Under the pieces are notes generated by a model. It searched no databases. It was not told where the DNA came from and saw only the letters and a program-made list of their open reading frames with translations. A DNA stretch of 64,000 bases from Ascarosepion bandense (Eukaryota; Mollusca; Cephalopoda; Sepiida; Sepiidae). The stretch covers positions 773,501-837,500 of the forward strand of contig JBBBDQ010000400.1 of the NCBI GenBank assembly GCA_037127315.1, given 5' to 3'. Of this stretch, positions 54,108-64,000 are shown in pieces; position 1 is the stretch's first letter, and each line of letters opens with the position of its first letter. A program made the translations under genes and the position numbers.

Positions 54108-54151
54108 CCGCAGACAGATCTGTTTCGCTGTATCAAAGCTCATCAGTACGG
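54108..54151 (-). ncRNA. Type I hammerhead self-cleaving ribozyme motif
   Basis: On minus: stem I CCGTA with TGCGG, core CTGATGA, stem II GCTTT-GAT-ACAGC (one T/C mismatch), GAAA, stem III A-T and C-G closing AGATCT, cleavage triplet GTC. Against 3557-3604 one stem I pair changes A-T to G-C on both sides and another C-G to T-G, while the stem II mismatch moves. GTC is the most common natural triplet. Structure read by eye; activity untested. Confidence 0.78.
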
Positions 54152-54245
54152 TTAGACAGCCGATTACTTTTTACCCAGGATTGAAACCCGACTGAATTGG
54201 CGTCAGTCAGCGATTCTACTTCTGAGCTATGGGCGCTCGGTAGAA
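54108..54245 (-). mobile_element. tRNA-headed, hammerhead-bearing SINE-like element, copy 2
   Basis: On minus: head GCGCCCATAGCTCAGAAGTA with A-box-like TAGCTCAGAAG, a palindromic CTGACTGACGCCAATTCAGT, B-box-like GGGTTTCAATCCTGG, a 25-nt spacer, then a complete hammerhead and (TA)n. The order and spacing match 3472-3608 although the heads differ at many bases, so the two copies are old or from different subfamilies. Confidence 0.65.
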
Positions 54246-54404
54246 GAGGGCAGACATTTTAGTGTGCATATTATCATTAAATACACGCCCAATAGCTGAG
54301 AGTGTTCTAATTCATTGCTAAATGAACGATGCGTAGATGCCAGAATAGCTAATGTTTTTCAAAGTCTACCATTCTTCCAGAGTGCTCAATCAGGGTGTGA
54401 GAGA

Positions 54405-54455
<51 letters not shown>

Positions 54456-54975
54456 CTTTGAAAGTGCTTGGTCAATGGATAAATACTACCAATTATGTAT
54501 AAGATTTGCATTAATTTCTGATCACTTACAATTCTCTTTATGATTTTAGATTCATTGCTATAAAAAAAATTAATTGCCATGTATTTCTGTAATATGTAAT
54601 TTGCAATATATTTACATTTTGTATTAAAAAATCTCACGGTTGTCAATAATACATGCTTAATTCCTGATCTATGACACACAGTTCTCCCAGCTCCTTTTCC
54701 TTCTGCAGAAAGAGTTCTGAATCCTCGTCAAGCAAATTATTAGTGCAGAAAACAGCTGAGAATTGTTGAGTCAGAAGATGTTAAGAAAAGAATTTTAACT
54801 TCTTTGTTTTTTTTTTTAACTCTGCCTCCAGAATTTGTTGTCTTTTTATATCCGTGATAATTAGAGTGAGTAAAAATTTTGACGTATTTTGTTGGTTATA
54901 TCCTGTTCGTTTTATATTCAATTATTAGATTAAACGAATATTTTAAAAAATATTTAACTTGAAAATCTAATTATA
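54246..54975. other. Spacer with (TA)n
   Basis: (TA)n at 54406-54452. No gene seen. Confidence 0.5.
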
Positions 54976-54988
54976 CAGGGTGAGATGG

Positions 54989-55569
54989 ATAAAATGAAAA
55001 TAACACTGACATCTCATTTTAACAGATATACAGGTTGCGATGGCTGAATTGTCGTCTAAAAGAGGCCAAAATGAAAATAACACTGACATCTCATTTTAAC
55101 AGATATACAGGTTGCGATGGCTGAATTGTCGTCTAAAAGAGGTCAAAATGAAAATAACACTGACATCTCATTTTAACAGATATACAGGTTGCGATGGCTG
55201 AATTGTCGTCTAAAAGAGGCCAAAATGAAAATAACACTGACATCTCATTTTAACAGATATACAGGTTGCGATGGCTGAATTGTCGTCTAAAAGAGGCCAA
55301 AATGAAAATAACACTGACATCTCATTTTAACAGATATACAGGTTTCGATGGCTGAATTGTCGTCTAAAAGAGGCCAAAATGAAAATAACACTGACATCTC
55401 ATTTTAACAGATATACAGGTTGCGATGGCTGAATTGTCGTCTAAAAGAGGCCAAAATGAAAATAACACTGACATCTCATTTTAACAGATATACAGGTTGC
55501 GATGGCTGAATTGTCGTCTAAAAGAGGCCAAATTGAAAATAACACTAACATCACATTTTAACAGATATG
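54989..55569. repeat. 77-bp tandem array inside the transposon
   Basis: About 7.5 copies of 77 bp (GCCAAAATGAAAATAACACT ... GTCGTCTAAAAGAG), almost identical except the last. Each unit contains TACAGGTTGCGATGGCTGAA, which resembles the element's own TIR (ACAGAGAGTGCGATGGATAA). Confidence 0.93.
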
Positions 55570-56310
55570 TTTACCGAAATGACACAAAAATATTTTGAAA
55601 TACTAAAGAGTAATCTTCTTCTCTAAAATTGTCATTGGCTTCAACCACGGCCTTCAGATGACGTCGGAATCTGTTGCAACCTGACAGTCTTCTTATTTAA
55701 GTTGGTGAATGTTGCCATAATCATTGTCTTCTGTTCATCTATGGTGTTACAAGGAATTTTTTTGGTGTTTCGCTCAACTGTGCCCGACATATAATAATCG
55801 AGGAGGTTGCTGTTTTGGGAGTTAGGTGGTCAGTTGTAAGGGGTTATCTGCTAGCAGAAATTGTCTGACAGCCATGACTTGGTTTTTCTGCTTGTGTGGC
55901 ATGGTGCAGAGTTCTGTTGCTAGATTTAGGGCTTTCAAGCAGCTATTTTCTTGACCTAGGACTGCACTCCCTTCTGAAGGAACTTGCTGTAGACCTCTAT
56001 ATTAAATTTGGGGCCGTCACCCACAAATGCAGTCATTCTTTTCTGATCAGAATGAGCATAATGATTTTTCCGTTCTGCCGTAACTTCGTAATCATCATTA
56101 GACTCATCCAACTCTTTCCAAACGCCTGCACAGCCTTCAGATTGACATTTAAATACTCCGAAATATTCCTATTCGGGCTTCCGGCGCGAATGCCAAGCAG
56201 TACAGCCTGCCTTTTCAGAATTTCAGGCGGTGAGAATCGCGTCATAGTTTCCTTCTTTTTTCTTTTTTTTCTGCAGACGCTGCCCAACCGACCCTACTAT
56301 ATTGTACAGT
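55570..56310 (-). pseudogene. Tc1/mariner-type transposase pseudogene
   Basis: 56287-56033 encodes MTRFSPPEILKRQAVLLGIR, AGSPNRNISEYLNVNLKAVQ, AFGKSWMS: a helix-turn-helix DNA-binding N-terminus (SPPEI.KRQA..LG.RAG..N.EI...L.V...TV). Later on minus: PPNSQNSNLLDYYMSGTVER, NTKKIPCNTIDEQKTMIMAT, FTNLNKKTV, the region around the last catalytic Asp where PSSPDLNPLDY is expected (here NSQNSNLLDY, so the motif is mutated), and NRFRRHLKAVVEANDNF at the C-terminus. The middle, including the first catalytic Asp, is deleted. Confidence 0.78.
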
Positions 56311-56385
56311 GAACAAAATCAAAATCAATCAATGTGAAATTAAAAAATACTAAATTGCCATAATTTATCCATCGCACTCTCTGTA

Positions 56386-57020
56386 TGTCATCGTTAGAGT
56401 GAATGAATCGTTTTTTTTTTTTTAAACATGAACCGGGACACTTTTCTGGACTAACCTATAGCATACACACACTATCGTGGACCACACACGCATGAAAGCC
56501 ATGTATTCTCATTGTTCTCTTTTTTTAAAATATATTTCTATTTTGTCATCAGTTTTTATTTCTTAACGTTAAATCAGCAGTGATTTTTTTTATATAATCT
56601 TAAATAATAATCATGTATAATTATTTCAAAACTATTTTACACCCGAATTGTTTTAGAGAAAGCCCACGGAATTCATATATCATAAAGACTCAGTAGTTGA
56701 AAGTACGGCTATGTCCTAATTGTTTTGTATTTGATCATTAGAGAAAATCCAATTCGTTATATTTGTTTGATAAATCCTAGTGTGTTTCATGCTAAGACAT
56801 AACCTAAGGATTGCGTGTAACCATAAAACAGACTATCGCCCATGGGTTTTGACATCAGTGTCGACTTTTCTATATACATAGGCTCTCTATCACTGATACT
56901 GAGCAATTTTAACCCAGAAATATAACGTTAGCTTAAAACTATATTTCATTGTGTGTGTAGGGGGGGGGTTCGTTGAAAACAACTGACAAGGTAATGCGAT
57001 TTACTGAACAAATGTACTGC

Positions 57021-57053
<33 letters not shown>

Positions 57054-57139
57054 CTAACTAAAAACTACTATATTTTATATTTGGTTTCGTCATTGAAACA
57101 ACAGTCAAAACAAAATGTACAATTTTGTAGTCCCTTGTA
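56386..57139. other. Spacer
   Basis: G-run at 56962-56970, (TA)n/(TG)n at 57021-57052. Nothing else recognised. Confidence 0.45.
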
Positions 57140-57260
57140 GTTTGCACACGTGTTAACGTAATAATTAATAATAAATATTCATTGCTCTATTTTAATATTG
57201 AGCACGTTTTAAATTAACGTTTTGAACGTTGCAATTATTTTCTTCGTTCTTATTCATTTG

Positions 57261-57297
<37 letters not shown>

Positions 57298-57444
57298 TTT
57301 CCTCTTGTGACGCTCATGGAAAGAGAGACAATAGTGAGACAGCGTCGGTTCAGTCCATTCTCTTTACTACGAGTTATGAAAGCTATTGCCATGTGTTTGC
57401 TTTTTAATAGTCTTATTATTTTAAATTATAATTATGTCGTCAAG

Positions 57445-57483
<39 letters not shown>

Positions 57484-57538
57484 TATATATATAGCCTCTC
57501 TATCATAATAAAAACCGTTGCGTATTTATTTGTGTGTG

Positions 57539-57586
<48 letters not shown>

Positions 57587-57686
57587 CTCCTGTCGCGCTC
57601 AAGGAGAATAACCTGAGAGGAAACAGCTAATAATCCTCTCAAATATTTTGCCGCCAGTTTTTGACGACAGATTATACTCGTGTGTG

Positions 57687-57735
<49 letters not shown>
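57140..57735. repeat. Cluster of (TA)n arrays with short element pieces
   Basis: (TA)n at 57263-57295, 57448-57478, 57542-57584 and 57698-57730; (TG)n at 57677-57692. AATATTGAGCACGTTTTAAA at 57198 resembles the repeat at 19220 and 49397. The 100-bp pieces between arrays may be further PLE ends, but I see no complete core. Confidence 0.6.
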
Positions 57736-58182
57736 GAAAATTTTCAAAATTCAAAGGTGTCGGATGTACATTTCGACATAGGATCTCTAATAGAGACTCT
57801 ACATCACGTCAGCGACATTGTTTTTCAAAATGGCGAAGGCTCTGAGTAGAGGGGTTTTGGTTAACAACGGTCACAAAGTAGAACAGGACAGAGCTGGTAG
57901 TCGCGGGGTTACAGGGTGTTGAAATGGTATAGGGAGGGAGGAATAGGAGTTCATATTTTATAAAGATAGACAACTAAATGAGTTAAATTACTTTTCAAAG
58001 TTAAGATTTTGGGCTGTTTGAAGAGGTGTGTTTAGGCGAGAAGGAATGGGTTTCAATATAAGATTTAAAAAAAATTTTTAACGGCTGTGTGAAGTAAACA
58101 AACTATTTATATATATAACAAAACTTAATTTTGGGGGAGGTTCTGAAATACATAATTTCTCTATTTATATAAGTATATTATA
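57736..58182. other. Spacer
   Basis: Nothing recognised. Confidence 0.4.
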
Positions 58183-58695
58183 TCTAAACTTATTTATAAA
58201 TGGAACTTTGTCTCTGTCTGCATGTGGCTGTGTGCGCGTGTGTCCGTTACCTATAGACTCTGAAACGGCTAAACCGATTTTCTTGAAAATTTACACAGTT
58301 GTACTATAAGCGTCTGCGAGTGTTCTTAACTAGGTTTTGTGTCGAGGTACCCCCGATAAATATCGAAAATCGATAATCGAAAAAATCGGATTATAGAAAG
58401 AGTGGTCCGATTTTAATCAAATTTGATACACTCATAGACAAAGACATAGGAAATGATATTCAATAGTTTCAAGGTTGCAGTTCTTACAATAGTGCAGAAA
58501 TTTGATTATAAAAGACAAGATGTTTGTGTGTGTGCCTGTTTATCTCTCTGTATGTCCTTTATACAAATCCACAATTTTTATCCAGTTCTCACCAAACTTC
58601 ACACAAATATTCTTTAGGCTGAGTCTGAGCTCCAGGACCATGGGTTAGTTTTAAAGCTTTCATTACACCCGAGCAACGCCGGGCTATACTGCTAG
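58183..58695 (+). mobile_element. Non-autonomous Helitron, copy 4, internally deleted
   Basis: TCTAAACTTATTTATAAATG start, GGTACCCCCGATAAATATCG block, then the middle is replaced by about 70 bp of different sequence, and the 3' end CCCGAGCAACGCCGGGCTAT-ACTGCTAG. No (TA)n inside. A subfamily or deletion derivative. Confidence 0.88.
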
Positions 58696-58789
58696 TATAC
58701 TATAGAAATACTACTGATATATAGTACGACTATATGTATGTCCAAATGGTTGAACAAGAGTACAAATTCATCCTTTTTTTCCCGGTTCT

Positions 58790-58882
58790 TTCTCAAATAT
58801 TTTTCATTTTTTTCCCACTCCGAGTAAATCCTTGAATCTTAGTGGCATTTACGCCTTGCACTGGGTGACTTGATTAAAAAAT
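58790..58882 (+). repeat. LINE-type 3' tail remnant
   Basis: TCTTAGTGGCATTTACGCCT-TGCACTGGGTGACTTGATTA-AAAAA resembles the Jockey-like LINE/SINE-B tail. The upstream part is unrecognised. Confidence 0.55.
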
Positions 58883-58954
58883 AATTGCTTAAGATTTTAT
58901 TCGTGATAAGCTATGGAAACAAACCTTTCCGTGATGATTTATATATATATATAT

Positions 58955-59171
58955 AGGAAAGAATATTAATAAATTAATAAAAAGTTTTGAATTTAAAAAC
59001 GTACTTTTTTAAACAGTATTTGTTTATTTTTATAGTGTTTTATATTTCAGACCGCCCTCGGTCCTTCATCAGACAAGGGCGGTCTGAAATATAAAACACT
59101 ATAAAAATAAACAAATACTGTTTAAAAAAGTACGTTTTTAAATTCAAAACTTTTTATTAATATTCTTTCCT
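58955..59171. mobile_element. Long near-perfect palindrome with CTGATGA core
   Basis: Arms of about 100 bp (58955-59062 and 59075-59171) differing mainly by one 9-bp AT insertion in the left arm, around a very short centre. On minus CTGATGA (59072-59066) is followed by AGGACCG-AGGG-CGGTCT, a stem II with one bulge, then GAAA (59048-59045). Stem I is taken up by the palindrome. AT arrays flank it. I infer a PLE-type end. Confidence 0.65.
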
Positions 59172-59649
59172 ATACATATTAAGACAGTATACGTGGATGA
59201 TCATCACTATATATATATTTTTCATTCATTTTATTTTTTATACAAATAAACCGATGTTTTCAATGGAGGACAGCCCCAAAATTTGCTCTACCTTTTCATG
59301 TCATGCACTGCCAAAGTTATATTGTAATGAGTGTTATTAAGTGCTCAGTAGACAATTACGCTTGTTCATTAGCACGCGATTAGACCTTTTCCCAAACAAT
59401 AAAATTGGTGGACCAATTTTCTCATCAATGTTCCACTGAAAAGGAAATCTCATAAAATCTATTTGGCAATAGAAAAAAGAAAAACTGCCTGAAATTTCAA
59501 AAGGTTGGTGGCAAAATGGACTTTTTATTTGGCTAGACAAACTGCTTCATTAGATTGTTTACATAAATCTTCAGACAGTCAATTTATTAGACAGCTTCTT
59601 TTTTTTTTATTTAATTTTACCTCCTCACTTTAGGATTCCTTAAACGATT
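59172..59649. other. Spacer
   Basis: Nothing recognised. Confidence 0.4.
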
Positions 59650-59950
59650 CGTCGTCGTCTTTTATGTGCCGTGATCATAGTTCTCCACAACTTCCTATCC
59701 GTTGTAGCTTTTAATGAATTTCGTTTTTATCTCTTCTAAATTTTATTCTGTCATTCATTTACGAAAGCTCGCTGTTTAGGTTATGTGTTGATTTTGATTC
59801 ACTCTACCTCTCTTGCCCCCAGTCTATCTTGTGAGTGTCAGATTTTCCAAGGCCCTTTTCCTCATAACGTACCGTAGAAATTAGAACTGTATTTTTCTGA
59901 TAAGTCTAGAACACTGACCATGGGTATATAGGAAAAATTGAGTACAGCAC
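59650..59950 (-). pseudogene. LINE C-terminal tail relic, degraded
   Basis: On minus, in pieces: RKIQF, FLRYVMRKRALENLTLTR, TGGKRGRVNQNQHIT, then KSYNG and EVVENYDHGT. It follows the same order as 31060-31410 and 17330-17640 (RQL.FLGHVMR..GLENL.LTG, later W..MI..). Many stops. Confidence 0.55.
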
Positions 59951-61169
59951 AAATTTTTTCCATTTTAAATTACAATTTTCAGTTCCTGATTTTCTTAGCT
60001 AAATAATGTTTTTCAGTTCTTATTAATTTTAACTCGAAGTACAAAGTTTGAGGTTCATGTATGTAAAATATATCAAATAAAGACTTCAATTTAATATTTT
60101 TTTCATATTTTCAAATTGGGGTATGATATACCCATGGTTAGTAGTGATGTAACTTAAATTGATCGTTAGTGTTCTAGGGTTAAGTATAAGTGATCTTTTC
60201 TCTAGAACTTTGCCTCATATGTTTGGCTCATACTGTTCTCAGTATCCTTCTGTAGAACTATACTTCTGTTGTTTTTAGTCTTTTCTTCGTCTGTAAGATT
60301 AATGGCTTTTTCTTAACGAATATATATATATGTACCTAGTCTATTAGAAAACAAAAAGAATAACGATGATAATCGCGCGTTTTCTGTTTTCTAAAATGTT
60401 AACAGCTTTTATGACAATTCCCAACAGGCTAAATGTTGAATCTATGGTAGTCTTATCTTGGTTTGATTGCCAACGAAGAGTCACCCCGACTAGAAGTAAT
60501 TTCAAAAGTAGCAGCTGCAAAATTTAATAGGAAGACAAGAATCTGGACCTGAAATCAAATCAAACTGTTGCGTCCATTGATTTTCTGTGCGTCTGCAAGT
60601 CTTGGATATTAATAGCGTTAACGTTAGTAATATAAATACGATGCTACAGATTCATCGGCATTTCCAAGGTAGACAATATCACAGATGACAATGCGAGACA
60701 CCATCAACCACGGTCCTGGGTATCATGGTAAACTGTATTCGGCAGCAAGGCCTCTTATTATGAGATTGTGAGAAGAATGGAACCACCTCTTAATTGCTGT
60801 TGTTCCCAGGTCAACTCTGACTCGGAGTGGTAGCACCTGCTAGAATCCCAGCTATGGGCAAAGAGTTAACCCATTAACTGGGGTCAAAACACTGAAAGTA
60901 TAAAAATAGACTTTTATAAACATATATAAATGAAAAAAGTTTTATAGGAAAATGTAAAATTTTGAAGGAAAAAAATTATTACCTACAATATATTTTTGAA
61001 TACAAAACTAGAAGACATCTTCAATTTTCTAAAATAAAAAATAAATTTTTTCATCAGAATCTGACTAAATGAACCTTTTCATTATAACCGAACATTAAAA
61101 AAATACCTTAAAACTATACCTTTTTGAGATTAAATAGCCCACAGTGGTTGATATTCCGTTAAACAAGAT
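59951..61169. other. Spacer
   Basis: (TA)n short at 60320-60331. No repeat family or gene seen. Confidence 0.45.
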
Positions 61170-61440
61170 TCAAACTCAAGCCATCAAACACGAATCAGGT
61201 TCGTTGGAAGGCCATTTAACGAAGAGAACATTAAAATGGTATGGGCAGGTAATTAGAGCTAACAAACACGCTACTACCATCCTACAAGGTGAAAGAAGAG
61301 CAAGAGGCAGTCAGTGAGAAAAATGGGCTGACATCACCGATAAAATCAGACATTGGCACGTAACCGAGACATATGGAAGAAGACTGTAAGGTATGGAAGC
61401 TTATGGCTATTACTGCTGGGTTGATTCTTTCGCCTAAACA
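61170..61440 (+). pseudogene. Another LINE C-terminal tail relic
   Basis: Plus frame: LEGHLTKRTLKWYGQVIRAN, KHATTILQGERRARGSQ stop EKWADITDKIRHW. The order KRTLKWYGHV.R...L..TILQG...G.R.RG...KKW.DNI..W is a widespread LINE tail, a different clade from 31060. One stop and a later frameshift. Confidence 0.6.
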
Positions 61441-61927
61441 TCCGAAACTTGTTGAACGGCTTTCGCCGCTGAAATAAATAGGTAAAGAGAAAAGGAAAGA
61501 TATAGAGACACTAGAGGGACAGTTTGGACACTGATTTTATTTTTGGTTTTAACGACCTCTTGTTGGGGAAATTCCTTCCCGAACAGTTTGGCACGTCTTT
61601 ACCATCCAAAGTCCAACAGAGAAAGAGATAGTTTATTTTTGGCACCAAGAGGCCTCTGTTTTTGCACATGCGTCAATTGTCTTTCCTGTCAGAGGACTCC
61701 TGGGAGATTTTTAAGTTTATTTTATTTCGTAGTTTTGTTTTATTTCGTAGTTTTTATTTTATTTTGTATTTTTATTTTATTTAGTATTTTTATTTTATTT
61801 AGTGATCTTTATTTAATCCTTATAAAGGTGCCCAATTGCGTAGCGATTAAACCCATCTTAATATTGACGATGGTGGTGATTACGATAAAGGTGGTTTTAA
61901 TAGTCTTCAGTTTTTTTGTTTGTTTTT
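61441..61927. other. Spacer with degenerate TTTTATTT repeats
   Basis: 61722-61815 holds about seven imperfect TTTTATTTYGTAGTTT / TTTTATTTAGTATT units. The plus open frame across it (61543-61932) is not recognised. Confidence 0.5.
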
Positions 61928-62106
61928 TTTAATCATATCATCCCGAGCAAGGCGGTAAGGCCACTGGTGCGCAGGGGGCTACGTAAGAGTGAATAGATTG
62001 GAAAAGAGAAAGCCGGAAACCACATCCTAAACAGGGAACAAGGGATGAGCCTCTACATCTGTTCAATAGACGTGGGTGGAGTGTGAACCGGGCGATAGTT
62101 CAGTCT
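61928..62106 (-). mobile_element. SINE-B monomer
   Basis: TTTTTTTTAATCATATCATC (reversed tail) through CACATCCTAAACAGGGAACA to CGGGCGATAGTTCAGTCTAT. The first 15 bp of the unit are missing. SINE-A begins about 20 bp further on. Confidence 0.88.
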
Positions 62107-62127
62107 ATCTTTCCGTTGATTTGAATA

Positions 62128-62396
62128 TTTGCGGGGAGCCGAGTTCAAATTCCAGTTGAATTCATTGCATTCACATACGCGCAAATTCCCTTGGGAAAGG
62201 TATTAATCCGTCTCTTCCTTCCAGTTATGGGTTAAATAACAGGACAGATTGGGTTCTATAGTCTTGGCTGGCAACCAATCTACCGCAGAAAGCAATGGCA
62301 ATCTACTGCGGGATAATCTTCTGCCCAGTCATTCATGTCTCTTTCGAGACATGATCGCCCAAGCGTTTACCACGTATGGCACTTAACTGACTGAAT
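62128..62396 (+). mobile_element. SINE-A copy, A box missing
   Basis: Starts GCGGGGAGCCGAGTTCAAAT (B-box region) and is complete to CACTTAACTGACTGAAT. The palindrome is intact. The truncated head sits next to SINE-B, which may have replaced it. Confidence 0.9.
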
Positions 62397-62839
62397 TACA
62401 CACAAATAGTTTGAGGATAACTTTGGTTATTCTGATGTTCATTTTGCGAAGACAAATTAAACCTCTTTCTCTTCCTCCACTACACGTCAAAATGGAGAAA
62501 AAGAGTTTGACTTTTTTTAACTGCCTGGTGTTTTGTAATATGTTTCGTAATGAGATCTCATTGAAGTTGATTGAATTGTTTAGCTGTGAAAGTGTCCAGC
62601 ATTTCACGGCACATTTAATTTATGCTTCGATATTAATAGCTCACAAAATAACCAAATTTCCTTTAAGCTATTTCCCAAATTTTGTGAGGTTTAGGGCACA
62701 ATGGTACATTAGGCGGCAACGGTAAATTGCTTCCCTATCGGGAATGGAGATGTTACATCGTCGTTTTGACAGAATTCGGAAACGTTTACGGGGCTTTGTG
62801 TGTGTGTGTGGGGGGGGGGGTGATATTTTTGCTCTACAG
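62397..62839. other. Spacer
   Basis: (TG)n then G-run at 62800-62820. The open frames here are unrecognised. Confidence 0.4.
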
Positions 62840-63108
62840 CTCCTTTCTCCACAGACGAAAAGCTGCAAGTTTATCACTCCTCTGTTGCTACTTCTATTAC
62901 AAATGTTCTAACCAGCTCTATTCTTTACAGCCACTAGCTCAGACTTTTACAGCCAAGACCCGCCTTGTTGCCTCTGCAAATCTGAACCGCCCTCATTTTT
63001 TACGGAATTCCATAGGGTGTTCCATCTCAAAAACTTCAAGAATGGCCACTTTTTGGAAAAGACTTCCGTATGAATGCCTCCCGAACAATACAATCTAAAC
63101 TTCTTGAA
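62840..63108 (+). pseudogene. LINE C-terminal relic, Jockey-like
   Basis: The frame 62727-63098 from about 62858 reads RRKAASLSLLCCYFYYKCSN, QLYSLQPLAQTFTAKTRLVA, SANLNRPHFLRNSI, then FWKRLPYECLPNNTI stop. It follows the RR.VASLSLFYRYY.G.CS.EL..L.P....T..TR......, LWN.LP...FP..Y pattern. It differs from the main LINE here, so a second subfamily is present. SINE-B follows at once. Confidence 0.7.
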
Positions 63109-63111
63109 GTC

Positions 63112-63316
63112 AATTTTTTTTTTTTTTTAATCATATCACCCCAAGCAAGGCGATAACGCCACTGATGCGCAGGGGGCTACGTAAGGGTAAAAAGAATAAA
63201 AATGAGAAAGCCGGAAACCACATTCTAAACAGGAAACAAGGGATGAGCCTCTACACCTGTTCAATAGATGTGGGTGGAGTGTGAACCGGGCGATAGTTTA
63301 GTCTATCTACTCCAAT
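63112..63316 (-). mobile_element. SINE-B monomer, full length
   Basis: Poly-T, AATCATATCACCCCAAGCAA, GATGCGCAGGGGGCTACGTA to GTTTAGTCTATCTACTCCAA-TT. All landmarks are present. Its tail is joined to the end of the LINE at 62840. Confidence 0.9.
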
Positions 63317-64000
63317 TCAGTATTCACCATATACTCTCTTCGTTATTTCATATCACAAACTTCATTCAGCAATCCTCCAACTTGAGTTGCCCTTAAGCTT
63401 AGTATTAGGCGAATTGTAGTAAAACGAATTTATAGGTCAATCCTAGATGAATTTCAAATGTTGTTCTTCTGGGTCAGTTTAGTACAATAAATAACCCTTT
63501 TTTGTCACCGTAAACTAACATGAGCGCAGATTAGTTTAAACCAGAGCTTATTAATCATCATGCAGAGGGAGAGTGAAAGAGAGTGAAAGAAAGAGAGTGA
63601 AAGAAAGAGAGTGAAAGAGAGTGAAAGGTGAAAGAGAGTGACAGAGACTTCCATTTTCCCAGATTATCTTTTATTGTAACTTTGTACAAGATAAACTTTG
63701 GGAAAATGATAAACAACATTTAGAAATTAAATTAAATCAATATCATGATTAAAACAAAACTTTACAATGTTTTACAAGTTGTAACTCGTTTTCTTTCCTA
63801 TAATTATTCGATTTCGGATTTTTTAACCGACTTTAAAAGTTTAAAAACCCGGGATGAAAGAATAAACGGAAAATTCAAGTTGTGACTTGTTTGTAAGTTT
63901 ATGTAAAATCGAAGATCAAAAAGACGTTTATCATGACGTAAAAGATTTCTGAAAATAGTTTTTTTTCCTTTTCACTACTTGAATGTATCTACCGTTCATA
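63317..64000. other. Spacer with a GAGAGTGAAA repeat
   Basis: 63566-63645 holds about eight units of GAGAGTGAAA(GAAA). The remaining DNA is AT-rich and unassigned. Confidence 0.55.

Larger units (their letters stand above)
54976..56383 (-). mobile_element. Tc1/mariner-type transposon with both ends
   Basis: TIRs: CAGGGTGAGATGGATAAA (54976) and, reversed from 56383, CAGAGAGTGCGATGGATAAA, each flanked by TA (54974-54975 and 56384-56385). The transposase gene reads on minus. About 1.4 kb in total, of which about 580 bp is a tandem array next to the left TIR. Internally deleted. Confidence 0.85.

Noticed and set aside
61543..61932. 129-aa open frame on plus with a hydrophobic C-terminus
   Set aside because: The hydrophobic part comes from degenerate TTTTATTT repeats. 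The N-terminal part matches nothing I know.

Overview
This window is AT-rich eukaryotic, non-coding, repeat-dominated DNA. I find no exon of a host gene that I can support. It resembles intergenic or intronic DNA of an invertebrate with a large, retroposon-rich genome. A mollusc, perhaps a cephalopod such as an octopus, is my best guess from the mixture of tRNA-derived SINEs, Jockey-like LINEs, Penelope-like fragments and very abundant (TA)n arrays. That assignment is inference; no single gene fixes the species.

Nearly everything recognisable is a transposable element or its remains. (1) A young tRNA-derived SINE of about 310 bp ('SINE-A' here) is present in about 20 copies on both strands. 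It has Pol III A and B boxes, a conserved internal palindrome and a (CTGA)n end. Three loci carry a 5S rRNA-derived module directly in front of its tRNA module. (2) A second short element of about 195 bp ('SINE-B'), often a head-to-tail dimer, shares its 3' tail with a Jockey-like LINE. (3) That LINE is present as several 5'-truncated, broken copies, the longest at 45.5-47.7 kb, which carries an inverted duplication and a 37-bp minisatellite. Tails of at least three other LINE types are also present. (4) There are four non-autonomous Helitrons (TC start, CTRR end, 3' hairpin). (5) There are two mariner relics, plus one Tc1/mariner-type element with both terminal inverted repeats that contains a 77-bp tandem array. 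(6) There are two GIY-YIG fragments of Penelope-like elements (PLEs), and a set of fold-back elements bordered by (TA)n.

The most interesting signal is a recurring hammerhead-ribozyme core: CTGANGA, then stem II, GAAAC, a 4-6 nt loop, GTH and stem I. Two copies (3557-3604 on plus, 54108-54151 on minus) have all three helices, sit directly behind a tRNA-like Pol III head, run into (TA)n, and show a compensatory base-pair change between them. Degenerate versions occur in the fold-back elements at 26.6, 48.7-48.9, 49.25, 52.2, 52.5 and 59.05 kb. This fits the known hammerheads of PLEs and of SINE-like Sm-alpha repeats, and suggests a ribozyme-bearing SINE or retrozyme-like family here.

Layout: 0-8.6 kb holds SINE-A, mariner, the hammerhead SINE, a 5S-tRNA composite and LINE tails; 8.6-15.2 kb tandem duplications with nested SINEs; 16-21.3 kb LINE tails and SINEs; 21.3-29 kb mostly unassigned, with one Helitron and one fold-back; 29-35.8 kb 5S-SINE, LINE and Helitron; 37-42.2 kb an RLE-type LINE tail, a PLE fragment and an old 400-bp tandem array broken by SINEs and a Helitron; 43.4-51.2 kb SINE-B and two LINE relics with inverted duplications; 48.6-59.2 kb (TA)n-bordered fold-backs, mariners, the Tc1-like element and a Helitron; 59.6-63.3 kb LINE tails and SINEs. 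All boundaries and similarities were read by eye.
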